A DNA stretch of 64,000 nucleotides from Clostridia bacterium (GCA_017886545.1 JAGHJS010000013.1:1-64000); one strand, 5' to 3'; counted from the first letter of the stretch, positions 34,801-45,120 are shown. The notes: generated by a model not told the origin, from the sequence alone. Made by a program: numbers and translations.

Positions 34801-37800
34801 CAACCAACTGATGCCGTTCGCCGCGGCATAGTTGCGCACGTCTGCCTGTGCGTTCGCACGCGCCGTTTTCAGCGCGTCAGAGCGCACCGCCACATAGTAG
34901 CCGTTCTGGTACTCCGCCGCATAATTTTCGTCGAACAGCTCCTCTGCGGGCTGCTGTTTGAAACTGCCGCCCGTGATGAAGCCTGCCTTGTTTTCACTGT
35001 ACACGCCGCCGTTGTAGACGCCGCCCGCGAGCGAAACGCTGACTTTTGCAGGATCGGGTCCGCTCAGCAGCGTATCTTCGTACACGCTGTACACGCCGTT
35101 GAACGTGCCGCCCGTAATGCTGACCGTTAGCGGCTGGTTGCTCGAATGATGCGAGACTGCGACCGCCGCGCCGTCGATGACGGAACCGCTGCCCTCGACG
35201 GTGTTGAGCGTCGCATAGGTGGCGATGAACGTGCCGCCCGTGATGTTGAGCCTGCCCGCACGGACCACTACGCCGCTCGACCCGGTGATCTTTGTGTTTT
35301 CGCCGCCGATATTGAGGATACCGACATGCGGCTGGAATACGCCGGGCGCTTCTTCGCCGCCGGTAATAACGGCGTCTTCAATGTTCATGACGGTGCCGTC
35401 ATACGTCCCTGCGGCGTTGCCGCCGATACCGAACGTATAGCCGCTGATCTGCGCGCCGCCCGTGACGGTAAGCGTCTGGTAGCCTTCCTGCGTGTCGATC
35501 GCGGCGGCTGCCGCTTCCGGCGTCATATGCCCGAAGAAGAGCACTGCCGCGCTCGCGTTTGACGTGACCGTGCCGCCGTTGACGGTAAGGTCTGCATAGG
35601 AACTTTCGATCGCGATATCCTCCGCGGTGACCGCCGTGTTGTTCAGCGTGAGGGCGGAAATGACCGTTCCGGAGTTGTGGCTGTAAATGCCGCGCGCGAG
35701 CGTACCCTTCGCCTCGATCGTGCTGTCCGTAAAGGCAGCTTCCGTAGCAATGAGGTTGACCGCATACGCACCCTGCGCCTTTTCCGCATTCTTCGACGAA
35801 ACGGTGAACGTGCTGCCCGTTACCTGCAAAGAAGCCAGCCTGTCTGCATTCAGCAGGAACGACTGCATGTTCTTCAAATTGTCGGTATAGGCGGCATGCA
35901 CATTGCGCAGCGTGACCGACACCTGCGTCGTGTTCGACCTGCCGAAGGTAAGAGGACTGTTGAACACATACGCGCCGCTGAATGCGATATTTTCTACCGC
36001 AATGGCGACTTCGCCCGTGCCGCTGCCGCGCAGCCGCAGCGCATACGCCGCCTCGATCGCCGCCCCCTCCTTCGAACTGGTCAAAGTAAAGGACTTTGTG
36101 GTCGTGATATCGAACACCGCGCTGTATCCGTCTTCCGATGTGATCGTGTGCCCGTTCAGGTCGATCGTGAGCGCAATGCCGAGCGAAGGAGCCTTGACCG
36201 CGCTGCCGCTTGCAAGCTCGATATCATTCAGCAGCATGACGGTGTCGCCGTCCTTTGCCGCGTCGATCGCCGCCTGCAAAGAGGTGTAGCCGAAGCCCTC
36301 GATCGCCGCGACATACTCGCCCGCAGCGGTCACGTACATCTGCGAACCTTCGTCCCACGCCGCCGCAGAGCCTTCCGCAAAGTAGGTGTAGCGGGGCATG
36401 TTCTTGAAAGAAGCGTCGCCCGAGATCGTTACACCCTGATCGATCTCGACCCCGCCATTTGGATCCTGATCGTAATCAAAGCACACGACCCCGCCGTTAA
36501 AGGCGCCGCCCGTGATCGTGGCATGCGTCCTGGTTTCAGGCTCGCTGCCCTGTATAGCATAGAACCATGTAGCCACGTCGCCCGTAAAGGTACCGCCGCT
36601 TATCGTCAGGTCCGCCCAGTTCTGCACCGCCTGATTGCCGCCTGTAACCTCGGCGTCCGCAATGGTCATCTTGCCCCAGTCGTCGTTTTTCAAGGCAATA
36701 CGCCCCGAAACGACCGTTGCGCCGTCGACCTCCATGACTGCCATTTTTTCGGCGGAAGCGCCTTTATTCCTGATCGTGCTGCTGAACGTCCACTGCAATG
36801 CGTTTTCTTCGTCCGTGCCCTGATATACGGTCACATCCTTCAGCGTCAGCGTGCCGCTGTTGTCGATGACATACCAGCTGTTCCCGTTCGCATTATCATC
36901 CTTGCCCGCTTCTTTGCTGCGCGTAAACGTGCCGTTTTCAAGCGTTGCCTTGCCATTGTTTTGCAGCGCCGCGCCCTGATGAACGGTATTGTCTACTGTG
37001 CCGTTCCCCGTAACGGTAAGGGTGCCGTTGTTGACAATGGTATTCGTGCCGCTGTTTGTAAGGGTGCAGCCGTTCAGGTCGAGCACGATCTCCTGCCCTT
37101 TTGCAATGCTGACGCTTTCGGTGAGATTTTTAAGCAACGTGACCGTCGCACCGCTATCCGCCGCATTGATCGCCGCCTGCAAGGTGTCATAATAGACAAT
37201 GCCATCTGCGCTCTCGATCATGGCAACGGCGTTGGCTTCTTCTTCCGTAATGATCTCACCCGATTCATCATCCTGTACATACCCTTCTGTCAGATATGTG
37301 TCCGTAAGATCGGTATCAAAACTGCCTCCGGCAATAAACGCGCTGACGTTTTGGGAATAAACCTCTCCTTCAAAACTGCCGCCCGTAACGGACAATTCGA
37401 TATCCGTTACCGTCGAATTCTGCAGATCTTTTTCATACAGCGCTTTTTCGCCGCGGAGCACGCTGCCCTCTTCAATGGTAACAGATACAGGCAGATCCGT
37501 CGTATGCTGCGACACGGCGACCGCCGCGCCGCTGACGGTGGTTCCGTCCCCGTTCGCTTCGGCAGAGAAGCTGCCGCTGCCAATGATCGTGCTGTTACGA
37601 ACTTCTAAAACGCCTGCGCGGATCTCCACGCCTGTGACCCTGCCTTCGACGTCAGCGTTTTCAATGATCAGTTCGCCGTACTGCGGATGATAGATGGCAT
37701 GCGATGTTTCACTTACAACTGAGCCGCCATTGATGACAATGCGCGTACCGTGCATAGTTCCATTGCCCTGGATCGCCACACCGCTTGTTGCAATGATATC

Positions 37801-40614
37801 TGCCGAGGAGATAAGCACGCTTTCAAGCGGCAAATTCTCTGTCCCGTTCGTTTTTACATAATCGCTGTCATAGTTCGTCTGCATGAACACGGCATTATCG
37901 CCACCCGCGCGGACGGTAATGTTTTCGCCCAGTTGGAGTGTCGCCGTGCAGCCTATGTTCGGCATGATCTGGAACGCCCTTTGCTTTGTAGTCATGGTGC
38001 TGCCCTGCGTGTCGCCATTCGCGATCGAAAGGGTGCCGCTCAGCATATTGAAGAACACGCTGTTCGCACTGACATCATGCCCGTTCAAATCAAAAACGAT
38101 CGTTTCGTCTTCACCGACATTGAATTGGATCCCGCCTGCGCTTGCATCCTGCTGCAACACGATCGTATCATTGTTCTGCGCAAAACGGAACGCGGATTGA
38201 ACGTTTGCAAAATTGTACGTAATTGCATCGCGCGTAATCGTCGCAACAGCCGCTTCCTCGCTGACTGTAAATGCGCCGCTGTCTGCAATTGCCACCGAGC
38301 AATCATCACCGACCACCGCAAAGTCCAATGTCTGTGTATACGTTCCGCCGCGCAATTCAAGCGTGCCGTTGTTCTGATAGGAATACCCCGATTCACCGTT
38401 GTAACCGGACACATCGCCATCGCCGACGATGATGAGCGAAGCGCCGCTTTCTACCGTAACGGCATATTCGCCCGTTGCCGCAGCTGTGACGTTGAAGCCG
38501 TTCAAATCAAGGGTGATATTTTTGCCAGCGATGACAGTAAGCCCATTGACAGAAGTCAGCAATGTGATCGTATCATTGTCACCCGCAGCTTCGACCGCTG
38601 CTGCAATATTCGAATAGGTTTTATCCACGATCGCGGCAACGATACCGCCGACAAAAACAACATCCTCCGCACGATCCGGGTCATATACGCCGACCGTGTA
38701 CCGGTTTTGCGTATCCGTCGAATACAGCGCATAAGACTGTCCGCCGCTGACAAGCCAGCTCGAATTAAAGCCCATGTTTTGTACGTCATCGGAGATAAAG
38801 GTGCCGGCGGTCACCGTGACGGTTGCAGTATCGTTTCTCGGATTGAAGGTCACATCCGTAAAGATACCGCCCGTGACCGTTGTAACAGAGTTTGCCCCCA
38901 AAGTAAGCATGCCGCCATTGATCTGAACATTTTCCGAAATCGTCAAAGATTTTGTGACATTACTATTGCCATAAAAATCTATCGTGTGTACATTGCTTTC
39001 TGTTCCAGCCTTTACTGTTAATACAGTGTTTCCAGAGAGTGCGATCGAGCCTTTGTTTGTAGAATGGACTTGGATACCATACCCTGTCCCCGCTGTTTCC
39101 ACCTCGATCGTCGTATCAACGATTTCCGCTGTTTCGCCTTCAGCGCCTATATAGTAAATGCCTGTAACTTTTCCGGGACCTGATACATTGATCGTTGAAT
39201 TTTTTACAGACAATATGGCTGCGCTCGACAGTTGTATACCGCCGTAAACAGTACCCGTTGCCGAGGCTACCGTGATTTCTGCGTTTTCAACGGTAAGCGA
39301 ACCGCCTGAACATTGAAAACCGCGTCCCCCGGTACTTTCAAACCCGCCGCCTGTAATTCGAACGGAAGAATTATTACCATTCAAAGCAGCGAGCGACCCT
39401 GCAAAACTACCGGAGCTGATCTGCACAGATCCGCTAGCAGTGTACACAGCATACGTACCCGTAAAGGAACCATTTTCGATCGTAACATCGCCGCCGCTCG
39501 CGTTGTTGAGAGCATTGCTCACCCTTGCACCGTCCGCATCCAAAGAAGAAACTGTGCCGTCTTTCACTGTAAGCTTGCCCGCATTATATACTGCGTACTT
39601 ATCCGCAGAGTTGTATGTACCGCTCTCAACGGTAGCCGTCGCTTCTGCATTGTTACGGACAGCATAGACGTATCTACCAGAGCTGGAAGTCTGCGTTGTA
39701 TCCACATAGATACCGCCATTCCCTGTGCTGTCCCGCAAGGTCAGCGTGCCGTAGTTGTCTACAGCGACCAAGGGCGCGGTGCTACTGTATCCCTCAACTG
39801 ACTGTATGTTGATCGTATGCCCGTTCAGATCGAGCGTGAGCGTGCGGCCTGCTTCAACGGTGATGTTCTGCGTGATATCCGCGCCGAGCATAACGGTGGA
39901 GTAACTGCTGTCCGCAACTGCCGCGGCAAGCTCTTCCGCCTTGTCCGCGACATAGGAGACCTGCGCCCCCGCATTGTCTTCGATCAGAGCGGGGTCGCCT
40001 TCTGCGGGCGTGTATGTAACATTGTTCAGCGTAACATTGCCCACGGTATCGATGACCGCGCCCGTCGGGGTGATGGACGCGCCGCCTTCGGTGTATTCGG
40101 TGAATTTCACCGCAACGTCCTGCAGCACGAGCGAAGACGCCTGCGTTTCGCTGTAGAACAGGCTGCCGTTCGAATACCCGACGATCGCGCCCGTGCCCTC
40201 TGCGCTGCTGTCCGTTATGGTGAGCGTGATAGCGCCTTCGAGCGTGAAACAGCTCTTATCGCTGCCCGTAATGATCGTAAGCGTTTTGCCGTTCAGGTCG
40301 AGCGTCTGCGAATGCGCGGGATACGTCGTATCTGCGCTAAGATAAAGGTCCTTGTTCGCCTCGACCCGTCCCCCGTACATCGACTGTACGGTCGCCTCAT
40401 CGGTCAAATCGATCGTGATCGAATCTTGCAACCGGATGATATCCCCTTCCTGGGCCTCAGCCATGCGACACACAAGGCTTGGTCCATCGGACACGTCATA
40501 TTCCGCCGCATGCACTTCCGCCATAGGGAAGCTCATGCAAAGGAACGCCGCCAGAATGACGGCTACCGCCGCCGCTATAAGAGCGGCTACACCTTTCAAC
40601 TTCGTTTTGTCCAT
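31888..40614 (-). CDS. Giant (2908 aa) surface protein: signal peptide, beta-helix-like repeats, coiled/helical repeat region, single TM, intracellular C-terminal domain
   Basis: Repeated TLDLNGHTI/VTLLKNLTESVSI segments; LGAITAAQDAITGSTGGEGGTSIGEAI repeats; TM TGVYVLLAIVLVVLIAASIVVILKNRK; tail EAYVELSDEQRELFNKVKEYALGKEGTSEAKLSSGVCVKLGSKQVVKLAVRRGNPVALFVLENEML. Confidence 0.85.
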   Translation of the reverse strand: MDKTKLKGVAALIAAAVAVILAAFLCMSFPMAEVHAAEYDVSDGPSLVCRMAEAQEGDIIRLQDSITIDLTDEATVQSMYGGRVEANKDLYLSADTTYPAHSQTLDLNGKTLTIITGSDKSCFTLEGAITLTITDSSAEGTGAIVGYSNGSLFYSETQASSLVLQDVAVKFTEYTEGGASITPTGAVIDTVGNVTLNNVTYTPAEGDPALIEDNAGAQVSYVADKAEELAAAVADSSYSTVMLGADITQNITVEAGRTLTLDLNGHTINIQSVEGYSSTAPLVAVDNYGTLTLRDSTGNGGIYVDTTQTSSSGRYVYAVRNNAEATATVESGTYNSADKYAVYNAGKLTVKDGTVSSLDADGARVSNALNNASGGDVTIENGSFTGTYAVYTASGSVQISSGSFAGSLAALNGNNSSVRITGGGFESTGGRGFQCSGGSLTVENAEITVASATGTVYGGIQLSSAAILSVKNSTINVSGPGKVTGIYYIGAEGETAEIVDTTIEVETAGTGYGIQVHSTNKGSIALSGNTVLTVKAGTESNVHTIDFYGNSNVTKSLTISENVQINGGMLTLGANSVTTVTGGIFTDVTFNPRNDTATVTVTAGTFISDDVQNMGFNSSWLVSGGQSYALYSTDTQNRYTVGVYDPDRAEDVVFVGGIVAAIVDKTYSNIAAAVEAAGDNDTITLLTSVNGLTVIAGKNITLDLNGFNVTAAATGEYAVTVESGASLIIVGDGDVSGYNGESGYSYQNNGTLELRGGTYTQTLDFAVVGDDCSVAIADSGAFTVSEEAAVATITRDAITYNFANVQSAFRFAQNNDTIVLQQDASAGGIQFNVGEDETIVFDLNGHDVSANSVFFNMLSGTLSIANGDTQGSTMTTKQRAFQIMPNIGCTATLQLGENITVRAGGDNAVFMQTNYDSDYVKTNGTENLPLESVLISSADIIATSGVAIQGNGTMHGTRIVINGGSVVSETSHAIYHPQYGELIIENADVEGRVTGVEIRAGVLEVRNSTIIGSGSFSAEANGDGTTVSGAAVAVSQHTTDLPVSVTIEEGSVLRGEKALYEKDLQNSTVTDIELSVTGGSFEGEVYSQNVSAFIAGGSFDTDLTDTYLTEGYVQDDESGEIITEEEANAVAMIESADGIVYYDTLQAAINAADSGATVTLLKNLTESVSIAKGQEIVLDLNGCTLTNSGTNTIVNNGTLTVTGNGTVDNTVHQGAALQNNGKATLENGTFTRSKEAGKDDNANGNSWYVIDNSGTLTLKDVTVYQGTDEENALQWTFSSTIRNKGASAEKMAVMEVDGATVVSGRIALKNDDWGKMTIADAEVTGGNQAVQNWADLTISGGTFTGDVATWFYAIQGSEPETRTHATITGGAFNGGVVCFDYDQDPNGGVEIDQGVTISGDASFKNMPRYTYFAEGSAAAWDEGSQMYVTAAGEYVAAIEGFGYTSLQAAIDAAKDGDTVMLLNDIELASGSAVKAPSLGIALTIDLNGHTITSEDGYSAVFDITTTKSFTLTSSKEGAAIEAAYALRLRGSGTGEVAIAVENIAFSGAYVFNSPLTFGRSNTTQVSVTLRNVHAAYTDNLKNMQSFLLNADRLASLQVTGSTFTVSSKNAEKAQGAYAVNLIATEAAFTDSTIEAKGTLARGIYSHNSGTVISALTLNNTAVTAEDIAIESSYADLTVNGGTVTSNASAAVLFFGHMTPEAAAAAIDTQEGYQTLTVTGGAQISGYTFGIGGNAAGTYDGTVMNIEDAVITGGEEAPGVFQPHVGILNIGGENTKITGSSGVVVRAGRLNITGGTFIATYATLNTVEGSGSVIDGAAVAVSHHSSNQPLTVSITGGTFNGVYSVYEDTLLSGPDPAKVSVSLAGGVYNGGVYSENKAGFITGGSFKQQPAEELFDENYAAEYQNGYYVAVRSDALKTARANAQADVRNYAAANGISWLALADEAATAEGEEPVYTAQQAADILAAFNAIDSAMTQLAVAEARLAAMNMVDAYVEALDTYKLDMIGDLQTAAADDEETADVDESVVLPTATYSAIYNATSASEIDFYVANALAEIEAIRSLRTEISGQTQQLADLAEALEAMSDGLFGDTESGTQGAFAELFDKVQTAISDAQNAIVNGEEGSTSLSSLQESLTNTINQALKEIKDALTNTETELEAIKKAIDDFNVSEELAGDFDEVLGAITAAQDAITGSTGGEGGTSIGEAITEINDNTATLVDDLREALIGENGTLTQVAAAVQGLTELDIGGKFNGVLTAITNAQNAIMGVTEEDADGVNLSEVLSAVGDVNSAVTDALATMNQTLAAWQQTVADYAETLAGIETALGDGAGSLYDRIDSAITAAQDAIMGSTGGEGGTSIGAAVSDLKTELSAVQKAIIDAMPNYSADLEEIAGYVDQLEGMLGDGSDGLAAIKKELDGVVSAIGSATSGDTSASGLFALLEAIQSGNSTIESAVTAVQNALLGTNNNGALADITAALDTALDDLDDLTGALLEANGGLATDITDALAAIDQIAAAIGSLGTGEGNDLAAQIGSVVDSLESVQGAVDEIGSNLGVAVDIEETKTNAVADLEVWLNAYLDTLLGTTTDEAESGVVMLAVTLETEDGDLYGRLTQAYSEANAQLILKYYNQALTAIDNATSTTDVSTAVSTFRAQVASVDAAAQNTPSMTGVYVLLAIVLVVLIAASIVVILKNRKAAVAVAAEPAAEAAAEEKPAEEAKPEAAEEAAEEGSETEESAEAEKPEAEEELAADDDDKEQVVIAANVRSFAEAYVELSDEQRELFNKVKEYALGKEGTSEAKLSSGVCVKLGSKQVVKLAVRRGNPVALFVLENEMLKDFRRGAATQAKLKVRATELVLREEADLETAYTMVDLSIDQIKKDAAAAKERRREQRRERRKQRLAEEAARQAEHDGSED

Positions 40615-41141
40615 AACTCCCTCCTGTTATTCGGACAATTCCGTACCGTTTTTATCCGTTCCTGCCGAACAGCCTTGCGGTATCGTTTCGCGCCGACGCG
40701 CAGCGCCAGAAACGCCGCACATACCGCACACACGGTTCGCTTTCCCGCATAAAAACAGTACATGCTTCTGCCAAAATTTCAACTCAGCATAAGTATACCC
40801 CCACCCATTTGATTTTGTCAACTACTATCACGGAGAAAATTGTCTGCAATAGCAAAATTTTTCATTTCAAAAGGGGAATATCTACCCGTTCGGCGGAATG
40901 CAAGATACACATATATCAAAAAATGATACTGACCGCGCATAAAAAAAGAAGGAGCGGCGGCTCCTTCCCCTGACGTAATCTGCGGCGGCACCGCACCCCC
41001 GCCGCTTCCGCAGACGGGGGCGGCAGCACCTCCGCGCGGCACCGCATGCTCCCCTATGATCCTGCGTGCCTCCGACGGCGGTCTGCCGGGAAAAACGTCC
41101 TCATTTTTGCAGACGTACCGTTCAAAATGCGCCATACCCCG

Positions 41142-41340
41142 CTAAAACAGAGAAAGCTGCCGCCATACGGGTCTTGGCTGCGCCTTTTCGCGGCGGACGT
41201 CTGCGGGCAGGTCGGACAAAAAAGGCGACGGCGCGCCGCTCGTGGTGAGGATCAGCTCGTCCTTTGCGCGCGTCATGCCCACATAAAAGAGCCTGCGCTC
41301 CTCTTCCGCATCCGCGTCCGCCGCGCCGAGCGCCGCCGAA
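41142..41340 (-). pseudogene. 3' remnant of a UvrD/PcrA-type SF1 helicase gene
   Basis: EEERRLFYVGMTRAKDELILTTSGAPSPFLSDLPADVRREKAQPRPVWRQLSLF contains SF1 motif VI; upstream portion of the helicase is absent. Confidence 0.65.
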
Positions 41341-41573
41341 TCGCTGTGCAGAAAGGCGCGCCCCCTTCGCTCCCTTCCCCCCCACAAAAAGCGCACGGGC
41401 GCAAGGGACCACATTCACCCGCAAAAAACGCAGGGTTCCTCTGCTCACTTCCCCGCACAGAATGCGCACGGGCGCAAGGTATGCCCTTCCCCGTACAGAA
41501 TGCGCAAGGCGCCGCGCGGAACAGATCCGCGCGGCGCCCGCTTTGTTTTCCCGCAAGGGCACCTTCCCCTCGC

Positions 41574-42392
41574 CTATTTCAGATTTAAAAAGTCTTTGCG
41601 GTACGCGACGCCGAAATGATCGGCAAGGCGCACCATGTCTTCGTCGCGGATGGTGTTCACGCGCGGCAGATGTGCGGTGAGCATGTAGATCTGCGCCGCC
41701 TTTTCCACCGTTTCGATCAGCCCGAACGCCTCGTCCATCGTTCTGCCCGCGCCGTAAATGCCGTGCATGCTCCATACGACCAGGCGGAACTCCTCCATCT
41801 TTTTCGCCGTGGCGGCGCCGATCTCGTTGGTGCCGCACAGCATCCAGGGCAGCACGCCGATGCCGTCGGGGAACACGACGATGCACTCCGTGCACATCTC
41901 CCACAGCGAATGGGTGAACGCCTTGTCGGTCAGCTCGTGCACATAGGTCATGGCGAGGGTGTACGTCGGGTGCGAATGCATGACAACGCGGTGGAGCGGG
42001 TCCTTTTTCAGCCGCGCCATGTGGCTCATCAGATGCGCGGGCAGCTCGGACGTGAACGAACCCCCGTCCTTATACCCCCACAAAAGCTGCGCCGTTACGC
42101 CGTCCTCTTTGATGCGGATGATGCCGAGGTTCGTTTCGGGATCGTTCTGCACGTTCTTGAAGTATTTCCCCGTTCCCGTAACGAGGAACAGTTTGCCTGC
42201 AAGCGGCTTCGCCTCGAACCCCGTCGGGATCTCGCGGAGAACGTTGCTTGGATCGAGGTACTGCGCGACCTCCGCTTCGTCCAGCATGTACGAAATATTC
42301 CCGCCGTTGCGCTCGTCCCAGACGAGGCGGTACATGTTCGAAGTCGCCTCGCACATCTCCCGCAGAAAGGGGGCTTCCAAGATGTTTTTCAT
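41574..42392 (-). CDS. rhaD: Rhamnulose-1-phosphate aldolase
   Basis: MKNILEAPFLREMCEATSNMYRLVWDERNGGNISYMLDEAEV...HSHPTYTLAMTYV...GTNEIG. Confidence 0.92.
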   Translation of the reverse strand: MKNILEAPFLREMCEATSNMYRLVWDERNGGNISYMLDEAEVAQYLDPSNVLREIPTGFEAKPLAGKLFLVTGTGKYFKNVQNDPETNLGIIRIKEDGVTAQLLWGYKDGGSFTSELPAHLMSHMARLKKDPLHRVVMHSHPTYTLAMTYVHELTDKAFTHSLWEMCTECIVVFPDGIGVLPWMLCGTNEIGAATAKKMEEFRLVVWSMHGIYGAGRTMDEAFGLIETVEKAAQIYMLTAHLPRVNTIRDEDMVRLADHFGVAYRKDFLNLK

Positions 42393-42395
42393 GTT

Positions 42396-43646
42396 TCACC
42401 TTCTCTTTGCGAGCACGTCTTTTTCGTATGCCCGCACGCTTTGGAACCAATCGCTGCCCGCAAACCCGTTCCGCGCCAGGTATTCCTCCCACACGTCGCC
42501 GTACGGGAGCATTTTGAGTTCTTCCTGCAACATCATCTGTTCGGTGAAGTTGCCCTCCTCCTGCATCGCTTTGAGCCGCTCGTTCGGCTGCAGCAGCGCG
42601 AACAGGAGCGCCTTCTGCATGTTGCGCTCGCCCACGACCCACGCCGAAATGCGGTTGATGCTCGCGTCGAAGTAATCCAGCCCGATCATCACCTTTTCCG
42701 TCGCGTTGCCCCGCACGATCTCCTTGCAGATCTCTTTCAGCTCGTCCTCCAGAAGCACGACGTGGTCGCTGTCCCAGCGGACGCCGCGGGTGACGTGCAG
42801 CGCCACCCTGTCGTAGAAGGCGAGCAGCGAAGGAATTTTATCGGACACATATTCGAGCGGGTGGTAATGCCCGTTGTCGAGCAGGCAGCAGATGCCGCGC
42901 GTGGCGGCGTAGTTCTGGTAGAATTCGTTGCTGCCGACGGTGTAGCTCTCCAGCCCGATGCCGAACACTTTGCTCTCCACCGCGACGACGACCTTGTTCT
43001 TGTCATAGGGCGCGGACAGGATCTCGTCCAGCGACTGTTTGAGGCGCAGGCGGGGCGTGAGCCTGTCGGCGGGCACGTCTTTCAGCCCGTCGGCGATCCA
43101 GATGTTCATCAGGCAGGGCGTGCCGAACTGCTCTGCGAAATACTCCGAAATTTTCAGGCATGCCTGCCCGTGGCGCACCCAGAATTTACGCGTCTCTTCG
43201 TCGGGCGAAGAGAGCGTCAGCCCGTTTTTGACCTTCGGGTGCGAAAAGAAGGTGGGGTTGAAGTCGATGCCGTCCAGCCCGATCTCCTTGGCGAACTTCA
43301 CCCACGGCGCGAAGTGCTCGGGGCGGTAGGCGTCGCGGTCGACCTTGCCCGCGTCCCCGCCGAGGATGGCGTAGCTCGCGTGCAGGTTGAGCCGCTTTTT
43401 GCCCGTCATCAGCGAAAAGGCGAATTTGAGATCCGCCATCAGCTCTTCGGGCGTGCGGGCGCGCCCGGGGTAATTGCCCGTCGTCTGGATGCCGCCCTCG
43501 AGCGAACCCGCGCCGTCGAAGCCGATCACGTCGTCGCCCTGCCAGCAGTGCACCGAAACCGGGATGCCCGCAAGTTTTCCGATCGCGGCGTCCGTATCGA
43601 CGCCGTATGCCGCAAACATCTGTTTTGCCTGTTCGTATCTGTTCAT
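42396..43646 (-). CDS. rhaA: L-rhamnose isomerase
   Basis: VSVHCWQGDDVIGFDGAGSLEGGIQTTGNYPGRARTPEELMADL...LHASYAILGG. Confidence 0.95.
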   Translation of the reverse strand: MNRYEQAKQMFAAYGVDTDAAIGKLAGIPVSVHCWQGDDVIGFDGAGSLEGGIQTTGNYPGRARTPEELMADLKFAFSLMTGKKRLNLHASYAILGGDAGKVDRDAYRPEHFAPWVKFAKEIGLDGIDFNPTFFSHPKVKNGLTLSSPDEETRKFWVRHGQACLKISEYFAEQFGTPCLMNIWIADGLKDVPADRLTPRLRLKQSLDEILSAPYDKNKVVVAVESKVFGIGLESYTVGSNEFYQNYAATRGICCLLDNGHYHPLEYVSDKIPSLLAFYDRVALHVTRGVRWDSDHVVLLEDELKEICKEIVRGNATEKVMIGLDYFDASINRISAWVVGERNMQKALLFALLQPNERLKAMQEEGNFTEQMMLQEELKMLPYGDVWEEYLARNGFAGSDWFQSVRAYEKDVLAKRR

Positions 43647-43660
43647 GTCCGTTCCCTCTT

Positions 43661-45037
43661 TTAATTTTTAGATTCGTATGTGCGCACGCCGAAGGAGCGC
43701 TTTACAAGCTCCCTGCCTTCGGCGACGTCTTTCACTTCTCCCGCCGCGATCATCTGCACGAGCAGGTTGCCGATCGCCGTCGCTTCCTTCGGCCCCGCGA
43801 GCACGGTGACGCCCGCCGCCTTCGCCGTAAGTTCGTCCAGAAAAGAGTCCTGGCTGCCGCCGCCGATGATGTTGAGCGTGGCAAAGCGCTTGCCCAGCCG
43901 CATGCCCATCGCCGCGAGCGCGTTTTTATAGCAGTGCGCAAGGCTTTGGTAAATGCAGTGCAGCAGCTGCCCGTCCGTAAGCTCCCCCGCCTGTTCGCGC
44001 ACCGCCGCGCTCATGCTTTCGGGCGCGAGGAAGGCGCCGTCCTCACAGTCGACGAGCGCGTCGCACGGGTTTTCGCGCGCGAGCTGTTCCGCCTCGTTGA
44101 AACCGAGCCCCAGCTCCTTGCGCACCGACTGCAGCATCCACAGCCCCATGATGTTCTTCTGCCAACGGATGGTGCCGTTGCCGCCGCCCTCGTTGGAAAA
44201 GTTTTCGATGCGGCTGCTCTCGTCGGTATGCGGCGCGCTCTGCTCGATGCCGAGCAGCGACCATGTGCCGCTCGAAAGGTAGGGCGCGTTGCAGTCGGAC
44301 GCGATGGGCGCGGCGAGCACGGCGCTCGCCGTATCGTGCGAGGCGCAGAGCACGGCGCGCATCTTCCCGCCGACCTCCGCGGCGACTTCGTCCGTCAGTT
44401 CGCCGATGCAGGTGCCGGGGCGCGCGATCTCCCCTTCGAACAGCCGCGCGGGCAGCCCCAGCGCGGCGGCGATGTCCCGATCGAAGGCGCGCGTCTGCGC
44501 GTTCAGAAGCCCCGTCGTGGTCGCGTCCGTGTATTCGCACGCCTTTGCGCCCGTCAGTTTATACAAAAGGTACTGCGGCAGCATTAAAAAGCCCGTCGCC
44601 TTCTCCAGCCTGCCCGCGCACTTATCCGCGTACAGCTGGTATACGGTGTTGAATGGCTGGTACTGGATGCCCGTCTTTTTGTACAGTTCCCTGAACGGGA
44701 GCACGGCGTGCACCTTTTCCGCCGCCTCCGCCCCGCGCGAATCGCGGTAGGCGTAACAGGGCAGGATCTCCTCGTCGCCGTCAAGCAGAACGTAGTCCAC
44801 CCCCCATGTATCGATGGAGAGGCTTTCGATCTCCCCGCACTTTGCGATCGCCGCGGCGATGCCGCTCTTCACGTGCCCGAGCAGTTCCTCCACGTCCCAG
44901 ACGAGGTGCCCGTCCTGCATTTTGCTGCCGTTGGGGAAGCGGTACACCTCTTCGGTGATCAGCTTTCCCCCTTCGACGCGCCCGACGATGTGCCTGCCGC
45001 TGCTCGCGCCTATGTCGATGGCAAGATATTGTTTCAT
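43661..45037 (-). CDS. rhaB: Rhamnulokinase
   Basis: LAIDIGASSGRHIVGRVEGGKL...IDTWGVDYVLLD...FNIIGGGSQDSFL-type FGGY kinase motifs. Confidence 0.93.
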   Translation of the reverse strand: MKQYLAIDIGASSGRHIVGRVEGGKLITEEVYRFPNGSKMQDGHLVWDVEELLGHVKSGIAAAIAKCGEIESLSIDTWGVDYVLLDGDEEILPCYAYRDSRGAEAAEKVHAVLPFRELYKKTGIQYQPFNTVYQLYADKCAGRLEKATGFLMLPQYLLYKLTGAKACEYTDATTTGLLNAQTRAFDRDIAAALGLPARLFEGEIARPGTCIGELTDEVAAEVGGKMRAVLCASHDTASAVLAAPIASDCNAPYLSSGTWSLLGIEQSAPHTDESSRIENFSNEGGGNGTIRWQKNIMGLWMLQSVRKELGLGFNEAEQLARENPCDALVDCEDGAFLAPESMSAAVREQAGELTDGQLLHCIYQSLAHCYKNALAAMGMRLGKRFATLNIIGGGSQDSFLDELTAKAAGVTVLAGPKEATAIGNLLVQMIAAGEVKDVAEGRELVKRSFGVRTYESKN

Positions 45038-45120
45038 AACGCTCCCCTCTTTTTTCCACTATTATAGCAGGCAGCCGCAAAACAAGCAATGACACTATTT
45101 AGTTAAAAAACTGACGGCAT

